From the NCBI GenBank assembly GCA_030378085.1, contig JAUCGK010000014.1:1-34306 (forward strand): DNA of 34,306 nt. The letters run 5' to 3'. Each line of letters begins with the position of its first letter. Position 1 is the first letter of the stretch. Below, piece after piece: positions 8,197 through 15,800 of this stretch. The translations under genes were made by a program, and so were the position numbers. Source of the DNA: Candidatus Parabeggiatoa sp. HSG14. Lineage in GTDB: Bacteria > Pseudomonadota > Gammaproteobacteria > Beggiatoales > Beggiatoaceae. The notes below the pieces were generated by a model. It was not told the DNA's origin. It saw only the letters and a list, made by a program, of their open reading frames with translations, and did no database searches.

Positions 8197-9611
8197 CTAC
8201 CCGAACTATAACAACCGCACCACCTATTTTAATTATTATTGTTACATGGAATAAAAAGCAATATATTTTAGAACTATTAGCGTCACTGGCGAAACTGGAC
8301 TATCCCAGTTATGCTTATGAGATATTAGTTATAGACAATGCCAGTACAGATGGTACGAAGGATGCGATAGCAAAAGCTTATCCCAATGTTATTTTGCTTT
8401 ATAATGAAGAAAACATTGGTGGTACAGGGGGATTCAATACTGGCTTAAAGTGGGCTTTTGCTCAACCACCTGCCCGTTATCAATATCTTTGGCTATTGGA
8501 TAATGATGTTTTAGTACATCGTCGCGCACTTGCTGAATTGGTTTCTTTATTAGAAACCAAACCTGATGTTGCTGTTGCCGGTTCAACAATGATGCAATTA
8601 GATTATCCTTGGCGGATTAACGAAATGGGTTCATTTGTTAACCTACAAACAGGGCATTTAATATGGCATCGTCATTTAGAGGTGATTCCTTCATGGCAAG
8701 GATACAGTGTACAAACATTATTAACTGAAGAAGAAGCCGATTTAACGAAACATTTAGTACATTGTCAATCATCTATGGATGTGGACTATGTCGCTGCCGC
8801 TTCGTTGTTAATTCGTACCGATGTTGCCAAGGAAGCAGGATTATGGCGTGACTATTTTATCCATTTTGATGATGTGGAATGGTGTTTACGCATTGCAAAA
8901 ATGGGTTATCGAGTGACTGTATCTGCTAAGTCATTGATTTGGCACTTATCGGCTATTGCAAAAGTACCTACTTGGATTTTGTATTACGATAATCGGAATA
9001 TATTGGATTTGATGAAAACACACGGTGCAAATAAGCGCACCTTAAAAAAAGTCACCCGATATATTCTTAAAAAAGCCGTTTATTATCATCTTATTGGTAA
9101 ATCCGAGTTAGCAGAATTACATCGTACTGCAGTAACAGATTTTAAAGCAGGACAAATGGGTAAAAAGGAGATTAAGTTAGCTTATGCTTATCAAAAAATG
9201 GAAGTGGTTAAGGAGATATTATTTGATCCAAAGATTAAGAAGGTGTTGATATCATGGACAGTCAATCTTCAGGCAACGGGATTACAAGAAGCACTCGTGC
9301 AAGCGATGCTAAAACGCCCAGAGTTAAAAATAGACTTTCTCACATTACCCGGTGGTAATCCTCTTTTTCAAATGCCACGCGCCGGTTATGTTTCTTTTCC
9401 TAAAAGTTTTACCCGTTGGAAAACCTATTGGCAATTACGAGGACAGTATGATTTAGTGGTTCAGTCAGACTATCAACCCTCCCTTGGGTTATCATGGTTA
9501 AAAACTGACTTGTTATTTGTAAATGATGAAGGTTTTTGTCGATTAGCACGGCCTAAATTTCTTAACGTATTAAAAGCGGTTAGCGTGTTTTTTGGTAGTT
9601 TTTTAATTTAA
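8193..9611 (+). CDS. Family 2 glycosyltransferase, GlfT2/rhamnosyltransferase-like
   Basis: A 472-residue glycosyltransferase translationally coupled to the previous gene. The GT2 core contains LIIIVTWNKK, VIDNASTDGT at about 47-55, ENIGGTGGFNTGLKWA at 73-88, the metal-binding WLLDNDV (Asp103-Asn-Asp105), FDDVEWCLR at 225-233 as the likely base region, and IWH with His251. The GGTGGFNTG motif and DDVEW arrangement resemble galactofuranosyl- and rhamnosyltransferases that extend polysaccharides. Specificity is not provable. The C-terminal part from about 290 on is less conserved and ends in a hydrophobic stretch (VSVFFGSFLI), so the C-terminus may touch the membrane. A terminator hairpin lies 160 bp downstream. 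Confidence 0.9.
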   Translation: MTTRTITTAPPILIIIVTWNKKQYILELLASLAKLDYPSYAYEILVIDNASTDGTKDAIAKAYPNVILLYNEENIGGTGGFNTGLKWAFAQPPARYQYLWLLDNDVLVHRRALAELVSLLETKPDVAVAGSTMMQLDYPWRINEMGSFVNLQTGHLIWHRHLEVIPSWQGYSVQTLLTEEEADLTKHLVHCQSSMDVDYVAAASLLIRTDVAKEAGLWRDYFIHFDDVEWCLRIAKMGYRVTVSAKSLIWHLSAIAKVPTWILYYDNRNILDLMKTHGANKRTLKKVTRYILKKAVYYHLIGKSELAELHRTAVTDFKAGQMGKKEIKLAYAYQKMEVVKEILFDPKIKKVLISWTVNLQATGLQEALVQAMLKRPELKIDFLTLPGGNPLFQMPRAGYVSFPKSFTRWKTYWQLRGQYDLVVQSDYQPSLGLSWLKTDLLFVNDEGFCRLARPKFLNVLKAVSVFFGSFLI

Positions 9612-9644
9612 TGGAAACAAACACAACCCTAACTCTTCTCAGGC

Positions 9645-9763
9645 TGGAGTTCAAAATTTATTTTGCAACGGCTGGAGTGCAAAATTTATTTTGCGATGGG
9701 TTGCGCTCTTAGTTGGCAAAATGAATTTGAAACGAAAGTTTGGAAGCTATCTGCGTAACATCA
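9645..9763. repeat. Damaged copy of the palindromic repeat with a duplicated arm
   Basis: A 26-bp segment beginning GCTGGAG and spanning AAAATTTATTTTGC occurs twice in tandem (9645-9670 and 9671-9696). The second leads into TTAGTTGGCAAAATGAATTT and ends GAAGCTATCTGCGTAAC. This is the family seen intact at 2384-2491, but part of the right arm (TTGCACTCC) is replaced by GAAACGAA, so the long stem is broken. It follows the glycosyltransferase stop codon. Confidence 0.75.
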
Positions 9764-9774
9764 GGTAATAATAT

Positions 9775-9812
9775 AAACCTGACAGGTTTTCAAAACTCGT
9801 CAGGTTTTTTTT
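9775..9812 (+). terminator. Intrinsic terminator after the glycosyltransferase pair
   Basis: AAACCTGAC at 9775-9783 pairs with GTCAGGTTT at 9799-9807. The inner GGTTTT/AAAACT adds further pairs, and the stem runs into an eight-T tract ending at 9812. It is a textbook rho-independent terminator for plus-strand transcription, made from a CCTGACAGG repeat unit. Confidence 0.85.
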
Positions 9813-9815
9813 GGG

Positions 9816-9896
9816 GATATTGAGATTCAGCAAGAAATTGCTGTGTTAACCGGGCATGAAGGAGATATTGAATACGTCACTTTTGGTAACTTATAG
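9816..9896 (+). pseudogene. WD40 gene remnant (26 codons)
   Basis: The plus-strand frame reads DIEIQQEIAVLTGHEG followed by DIEYVTFGNL and a stop at 9894-9896. It matches one WD40 blade junction of the giant gene at 24555-33671 (minus-strand 25376-25302): 23 of 25 residues and all but five of 75 bases are the same. It has no start codon and its identity ends abruptly at GGTAAC (9890). It is best read as the leftover of a lost WD40 gene that ended next to the AAA-ATPase gene, as the intact giant gene at 12893-22222 does next to the second AAA copy. Confidence 0.8.
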
Positions 9897-9930
9897 TTTG
9901 GAAATTGACCAAAATAAATTTTGGACTCCG
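9893..9930. repeat. Short repeat AGTTTGGAAATTG / AAAATAAATTTTGGACTCC
   Basis: This segment is nearly the same as 22249-22285. Both lie in the same position, just beyond the 3' end of an AAA-ATPase/PD-(D/E)XK gene and next to WD40 sequence. It lacks the TTGGAGTCCAAA left arm present at 22234, so it cannot form the full hairpin. Confidence 0.7.
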
Positions 9931-9932
9931 AA

Positions 9933-11726
9933 TCACCGCTTCAACACTGTTTGCCACACCACTCTATCAAACCCCACCGCAACCACACTAATCAGTTTTA
10001 ATTTTAACACGTCATGACATTCTTTTTCCAAATACGTTTGATAATCAAACAATTGCTGTTTTGCTTCTGCCAATTTTTCTTTCACCGGTTCTAAGGCTTC
10101 CAATTCAGTTCGACTCAGTTTTTTGAGTTCCTCACCACTTAATTTGACATCACCTAATTTTAAATACTTGAATTCCAAGATAAAATCATACAATGGTAAT
10201 TCCCGAAAATCGGGGCGGATAAGCATTGTTAAGTCAGTATATCGCCGTTGACACGCTTTTTCTGAATCTATCATATACCAAACATCATTAAAAAGAGCTG
10301 TCATAAAAGCGGTTTTGATGGTTAACTCGTTTGCGGTTGTGTAATCACGATTATCAAATACCTTAAAATAACGCTGTTCCATAAAGTCACAAACGGGTTG
10401 TAAATCACCACTTTGATAAAACTCTTTAGCCATGTCACGGATGATTTCGCGTTCTGTATCTTGTGGCAACAACATTTCCAAAAGATGTTCCACATAAAGC
10501 TTGCGTACCACTAAATTAGGAATTTTAAAACGTGATTCGTTAAGTACTGTTTTTCCATCCAACGTCAAAATCCCCAAATAATAAAGCAAAGATACAATAA
10601 ACTGGTTGCTTTGAGTCTTTTTTAACATCTGCTCAACGCCAAAACGATTAGCCAGTAATGAAAGAACCAAAGGCGGTGTTCCATTCAATGCCTGCCAAAT
10701 AATCGCTCTGCCATTGGGCAAACGGGAAAGATAAGTTAGTTTTCCTAAATCCATCGCCAAATTGTCATCTAACATTTGATCAGGATATTGACAGTCTTTT
10801 TGAAACGAATCAAAAAAATAGAGGGCCAATGTGGGATTATAAATGTCTTTGGAACCCAATTTACTAAAACGATAACCATCATAAAAAATTCGTATCAAAT
10901 CCAATGATTGATTGACTTTATCTTCTGTAAATCCGCATTCTTTCACAATTCGAGTTAAAGTAGTCTTAATCTCCGTTTTTTGAAATCCACACAACTCATT
11001 GAACTCAGGTTCATGATAAATATTTTTCGCCACATTATAAGTACTGGTAATGTCACTCATCAAAACGGGAGACACGCCGGTGATAAAAACCCGTTCCAAA
11101 CCATTGCCACTACTCGCCGATTTAACCGCTCGAAAAAGTGCTTTGAGAGAACCTTCTGTTGACAAGAGTGTTTTATAACGTTCAGGGCTAGTTTGTCCCT
11201 GCCCCATCATCAAGTCATTGGCAAAATTATCATATTCATCAATTAATAGATAAAGTCGATAGGGAGTTTGTGAAATAGCAATTAAAGCAGATTCAAATGA
11301 AGAAATCGCATCCTGTGGATCAATTCTAATTTGATATTGCAATAATTCTTGATAATGAACCATAAACGCTTCAATACGATTATTGAGGTGATTATGTAAT
11401 GAACGTTTTATTTCAGCAAGTGTTCCTTGGGAATTGATATTAGAAAAATTCCACTTCATCACAAAATATTGATTATGTTTCTCCGTCGGATTTTTAAAAA
11501 TCTCCAATTCCCCAAACAAGCGTTCAAACTCTGAAGCTTTTAAAACATCATAGTAATTTTCTAACATTGATAACAGCAAACTTTTACCAAATCGCCGTGG
11601 GCGTAGGAACAGTAGTTGATCTCCCGTTTCTTCAATCACTCGAATATGGCTACTCCGATCCACATAAAAATAATTATCGGTTCGGATACGGTAAAAATCA
11701 CTATTCCCATAAGGAAATTTAAGCAC
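9933..11726 (-). CDS. AAA-ATPase-like / PD-(D/E)XK nuclease-superfamily protein, copy 1
   Basis: A 597-residue protein of the AAA-ATPase_like plus PDDEXK_9 family, common in multiple copies in some bacteria and of unknown role. The ATP-binding Walker A is RPRRFGKS at 42-49, Walker B is LYLLIDEYD at 158-166, and ITGVSP near 215-220 may be a sensor. The C-terminal nuclease-fold motif has Asp506 in IRPDF, then ILEFK with Glu518 and Lys520, and AKQQLFDYQ, so the acid-ExK residues appear intact. The start is GTG 11726, with AAAGGAG 8 nt upstream. It is near identical to copy 2 for the first 228 residues (3 differences), strongly different at about 229-313, then close again. The identity stops at the start codon, so the two have different promoters. 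It is probably cytoplasmic; no signal peptide. Confidence 0.9.
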   Translation of the reverse strand: MLKFPYGNSDFYRIRTDNYFYVDRSSHIRVIEETGDQLLFLRPRRFGKSLLLSMLENYYDVLKASEFERLFGELEIFKNPTEKHNQYFVMKWNFSNINSQGTLAEIKRSLHNHLNNRIEAFMVHYQELLQYQIRIDPQDAISSFESALIAISQTPYRLYLLIDEYDNFANDLMMGQGQTSPERYKTLLSTEGSLKALFRAVKSASSGNGLERVFITGVSPVLMSDITSTYNVAKNIYHEPEFNELCGFQKTEIKTTLTRIVKECGFTEDKVNQSLDLIRIFYDGYRFSKLGSKDIYNPTLALYFFDSFQKDCQYPDQMLDDNLAMDLGKLTYLSRLPNGRAIIWQALNGTPPLVLSLLANRFGVEQMLKKTQSNQFIVSLLYYLGILTLDGKTVLNESRFKIPNLVVRKLYVEHLLEMLLPQDTEREIIRDMAKEFYQSGDLQPVCDFMEQRYFKVFDNRDYTTANELTIKTAFMTALFNDVWYMIDSEKACQRRYTDLTMLIRPDFRELPLYDFILEFKYLKLGDVKLSGEELKKLSRTELEALEPVKEKLAEAKQQLFDYQTYLEKECHDVLKLKLISVVAVGFDRVVWQTVLKR

Positions 11727-11831
11727 GATAAAAACTCCTTTGTTTCAACCAATAGTTAAAAATATTTTTATAATCAACACGAAAAAGTTTAATACAACGT
11801 TGGAAAACTTAATTTTATGCAGGCTTCTTAA

Positions 11832-11941
11832 GTATTTTTAAGGAACGTGTACAAAATAACTTCGACAACTAAACCTGACAGGTTTTGGAAACCTGTCAGG
11901 TTTGCTCCAACATTTGGGTAAGTTGTTTCATGCACATTTCT
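11832..11941. repeat. Imperfect palindromic element, interrupted copy
   Basis: The outer parts AACGTGTACAAAATAACTTC and AACATTTGGGTAAGTTGTTT match the uninterrupted copy at 6014-6093 closely. A perfect CCTGACAGG-type hairpin replaces the few central bases, so one repeat seems to be inserted inside another. Confidence 0.75.
11871..11903. repeat. Perfect CCTGACAGG hairpin
   Basis: AAACCTGACAGGTTT (11871-11885) and AAACCTGTCAGGTTT (11889-11903) are exact reverse complements with a TGG loop. There is no T-run beyond three bases, so termination is doubtful. The terminator at 9775-9812 uses a related unit. Confidence 0.9.
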
Positions 11942-12278
11942 AAGGGAGACTTTTGCAGAACTCACAAAAGGTTATTTTGTTCATGAAGTACGATTTTCCG
12001 AAGCTGAAGAAATACCTCGGTTTCTGGAAATCCTAACGTAATGAACTTCAGTCCAAACTAAGGGTTTTGCAAGAGGCTCAAAGTTTAAAATATATTAAGG
12101 TATAATTTTTGCTTAAAGTAATAATCTATTGATTTTATATTAATTTTAATAGGATAGATTATTCAGGGTAATTATATCATAAAAATTAACAATTAACGTT
12201 GGGATGAAATTGATTTGTAGCGATTTTTTCCAATTTCGTTATACTGTCGGTTGTACTTTTCGTGACGTTTTTTCTGCA

Positions 12279-12310
12279 ATTTGCAAGGCTATTTGCAATG
12301 TTATTTGCAA
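12279..12310. repeat. Three ATTTGCAA repeats at 12-bp spacing
   Basis: ATTTGCAA occurs at 12279, 12291 and 12303, exactly 12 bp apart. Within a 55-codon open frame (12204-12371) they encode a repeated AIC(K/N) tetrapeptide, but whether that frame is translated is unclear. Confidence 0.6.
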
Positions 12311-12408
12311 AATTATTTCTGATAATACCAATATAAAAAATTTTAATAGATTATTCAATAAGCACAATTAAAAATGCTCCTGAATAAATACTCATAACCC
12401 CTTATACT

Positions 12409-12513
12409 ATAAACAATCCTTGTCGTTAAAGATTTTGGTTTTGACTTATCCTTTATTATATACAATCCCTGTAGTTAAAGGTTTTTATAAGCAATCCTTG
12501 TAGTTTAACTTTT
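12409..12513 (+). repeat. Three degenerate direct repeats
   Basis: Copies at 12409-12436, 12458-12485 and 12487-12513 share the pattern ATA-CAATCCTTGTAGTTAAAG-TTTT with a few changes each. Their starts are 49 and 29 bp apart. The last copy runs into the broken gene fragment. Their role is unknown. Confidence 0.65.
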
Positions 12514-12745
12514 GGTGGTATCGCAATAGTGCCAAAGGGTTAGAGCAAGGCTTTAATCTACCCACTCGTCCTTTTGTCGATAATAAAGAATTATGGCTAG
12601 ATATACAATTACAAGGTGATGTTAGAACTTTACAAAACAGGGCTGATATCCAATTACTGAATCAGGGCGCATACTCTCTTTTGCCCAACTCCATGCGGAT
12701 GATACCACTGATAAACGTTTGCCTAGTCGTATGCAAATATTATAG
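12504..12745 (+). pseudogene. N-terminal fragment of an FG-GAP-type repeat protein, frameshifted
   Basis: The frame from 12504 reads WWYRNSAKGLEQGFNLPTRP, then ELWLDIQLQGDVRTLQNRAD. Near 12655-12665 the sense moves to another frame, which continues GRILSFAQLHADDTTDKRLPSRM and stops at 12743-12745. The WY-N-GLEQGF block, LxLxLxGD and the LxxYDxTGxxLPSR-like ending are features I associate with the region just ahead of FG-GAP (integrin-alpha-like) repeats in secreted proteins. There is no start codon, and the remainder is missing at the edge of the inverted-repeat element that begins at 12741. It is gene debris, not a functional gene. Confidence 0.65.
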
Positions 12746-12844
12746 CGTTCCCCGTTTATATAAAGTACAAAATTTCGGGAAATATGCGTAGCGCAATGAA
12801 CAAAACAACTAGAAACGTACTTCATTCAATCGGAAAACGCTATA
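12741..12844. mobile_element. MITE-like element with 28-bp inverted ends
   Basis: The left end TATAGCGTTCCCCG and the right end CGGAAAACGCTATA are imperfect inverted repeats that extend to about 28 bp (22 matches) and reach GTAC on the inner side. The outermost TA on each side could be a TA target duplication, as expected for IS630/mariner-type movement. It lies exactly where the FG-GAP-type fragment ends, about 50 bp before the giant gene start. No transposase is inside, so mobility would need one in trans. Confidence 0.55.
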
Positions 12845-12892
12845 GCTAATAACTTAAACTGATTTTAATAATCCAAACAGGAGCAAACAATT

Positions 12893-15800
12893 ATGTTATC
12901 TCTTATACGCACACTCAAACGCCACGATATTTTCTGGTTTCCAATTTATTGGTTACAAGAGAAAACGAAGGCCATTTTACATGGTCAGAAAAAAAGTGTC
13001 CTCCATTATCTTAAAGAAATAGTGGGGTGTATTAAATCCCCTATTCGCTATCTCAAAAAGATGAAATATTTACTGACCATTTTATTGATTTTGATTATGC
13101 CATCGCTACAAGCTTATACCTTCATGTATGCTGGACAGTGGGGAGATTGGGGTGCTTGGGATAACTGCCCAACAGGAAGTTTTGCGGGTGGTTATGCCAT
13201 GAAAGTAGAAGCGGATCGGGGGGGTGATGATGATACTGCAGTTAACGGGATTCGGCTAGATTGTTATAAAAGGGATGGTACCTCTATGGGAAATATCACA
13301 AGCACAGTAGGGGGCTGGGGCACTTGGAATTCGTCTGTGAGATGCACATCATCAACATTCATGACAGGTTCTAAGAGAAGCTTTGAAACGGACGGTGGTA
13401 GTGATGATACAGCACTTAATTCTATAGCCTTTGCGTGCGAGCAAGGGGAAATACAGGCCCCTGGTGGTATGTCTTGGGGAACATGGAATAGCTATCAATA
13501 TTGTCCTAGCGGACAAGCAATATGCGGAGTTAGAACAAGAGTTGAGGAAGAACAGGGTGGTGGTGATGATACCGCCATGAACGGTGCTGAATATGCTTGT
13601 TGTCTGTTTCCCGCCGCGCCTCCCATCATCACGCAAGGCACTTCTGTTTCCGTCACTATGTCAGAGGATAGTACACCTACCGCATTTAGTAAGACTTTAA
13701 GTGCCAGTGATATTAATGGTGATACTTTAACTTGGAGTATTAGTAGTCAAGCCAGCAACGGTACAGCAAGCGTATCTGGCACGGGAACATCTAAATCTAT
13801 TAGTTACAATGATCTGGTTGCTAATTTTAATGGTAGCGATAGTTTTATCGTAGAAGTCAGTGACGGCAGTTTATCTGACACAATTACCGTAAATGTAACG
13901 ATTAGTTCGGTTAACGATTCGCCTTCTATCACGGAAGCTCCTTCTCTTTCCGTTGCCATGTCAGAAGATAATGATCCCGGTAGTCCATTTAGCCTTACTT
14001 TAAATGCCAGTGATGCTGATGGCGACACTTTAACTTGGAGCATTGACACTCAAGCCAGTCATGGCACAGCAAGCGTTGCGGGTACTGGTACGTCCAAAGC
14101 GATTAGCTATACACCGACTCTCAATTTTATTGGTCAAGATAGTTTTGTTGTGAAGGTTGTTGATCCCAGTGGTGGAAGCGACACGATTACCGTCACCGTC
14201 AATGTCAATGATCCAAATCTTCCCAATAACAACCCTGTTGCCAGTAATGGTACTTTCACCATTGATGAAGATAGTTTTTTAAATGATTTATTGACTGCCA
14301 CCGATGCCGATGGGGATAATTTAACTTACATAAAGGCTTCCGATCCGAGTAATGGCACAGTCACTATAACTAGCAGTACCGGTTTTTTTATTTATACGCC
14401 CACGAGTAATTATAAGGGAAGTGATTCTTTTACTTTTAAAGTGAATGATGGGGTTGTCGATTCCAATACCGCCACTGTCAATATTACTATTACTCCAATT
14501 GCTGATAAACCAACCGTCACAACAGCGATTACAGATGAAGATACCCAAAGCACCTCTGGTTTAGTGATTTCTCGCAACACCATTGACAGTACTGAAGTTA
14601 CCCATTTCAAAATTACCAACATTCAAAATGGGACTTTATATAAAAATGATGGTATCGCAGAAATTACGACAGGGACTTTTATAACTTTTGCGGAAGGCAA
14701 TGCAGGGCTTAAATTTACCCCCTCTCCTAATTCAAATCTGATCGGCACTTTCAACATTCAAGCAGCTACAGCTAATGATGGTGGACTTGGTGGTAATGTC
14801 ATAACGGCGACTATCAAAATTAGCACGATAGCAGATACGCCCACCATCACGCCGGCAACCACTGATGAAGACATAATGAGTGATAGTGGCTTAGTCATTT
14901 CAGCAAATGCCGTTGACGGGACTGAAGTAACTCATTTTAAAATTACCAATATTACTAATGGCACTTTATACCACAACAATGGTTTTACCTCAATAAATGA
15001 GGGTGATTTTATTACTTATGTTCAAGGACAAGCCGGATTACGTTTTTTATCAAACCCAAATTCACTAGTCAATGATAATTTTGTAACGACAGGTAGTTTT
15101 GATATTCAAGCCGCTATTTCAGCGGATGATACTGGACTTGGTGGCAATCCAATTACAGCAACTATCACTATCAACCCTGTTGCCGATCCGCCTTCCGTTA
15201 CCAATGCCAATGCAGAAGAAGGCGGACAATCCTCTAGTGGCTTAGTCATTTCGCGTAACGCTGTTGACGATAATGAAGTAACCCATTTCAAAATTACCAA
15301 CATCACCGAAGGCACTCTATACCAAAATGATGGTACAACAGCAATTGCGGCTGGAAGTTTTATCACCTTTGCCGAAGGTAATGCCGGTCTCAAATTTAGT
15401 CCAGCCAGTATCAACAATGGTACTTTTGATATTCAAGCTTCACTATCTGATAACGACAACGGGCTAGGTGGCAACGTTATCACCGCAACCATCAACTTAG
15501 GTTTAACCAATGATCCCCCTGTTCTCAGTACCATTACCATTGGTGACATTCTGAAGCCTTATGATGGAAGTCCAGTTACTTTCACAGCGACAGCAAGCGA
15601 TCCTGATGCACCAGCCCAAGTTCTAACATTTAGTCTCGCAGGAAGTGTTCCATCTGGTGCAAATATTAATCCTATTACGGGACAATTTTCGTGGATACCC
15701 AGTCAATCCGGTGAATTTACATTTACCATCGTGGTAACAGACAATGGGCAAAATCCGAATAATCTTTCAGCCACTGAAGAAATTACCATTACGCTCACTA

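Larger units (their letters stand above)
11727..12892. other. Repeat-rich intergenic region with gene debris
   Basis: More than 1.1 kb without an intact gene. It contains a palindromic element interrupted by a CCTGACAGG hairpin, 12-bp repeats, three degenerate AATCCTTGTAGTTAAAG repeats, a broken gene fragment and a small inverted-repeat element, each listed on its own. The stretch 11945-12060 is partly open in several frames (for example GYFVHEVRFSEAEEIPRFLEIL) but I do not recognise it. The promoter of the giant gene is presumably near its right end; none is clear. Confidence 0.6.

Noticed and set aside
11945..12060. Short partly open stretch (GYFVHEVRFSEAEEIPRFLEIL on the plus strand, GFPETEVFLQLRK on the minus)
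   Set aside because: Too short, open on both strands, and it shares short words with nearby repeats. I could not assign it to any family.
12622..12825. Minus-strand 67-residue open frame
   Set aside because: It lies antisense to the FG-GAP-type fragment and across the inverted-repeat element, and the plus strand explains the coding signal better.
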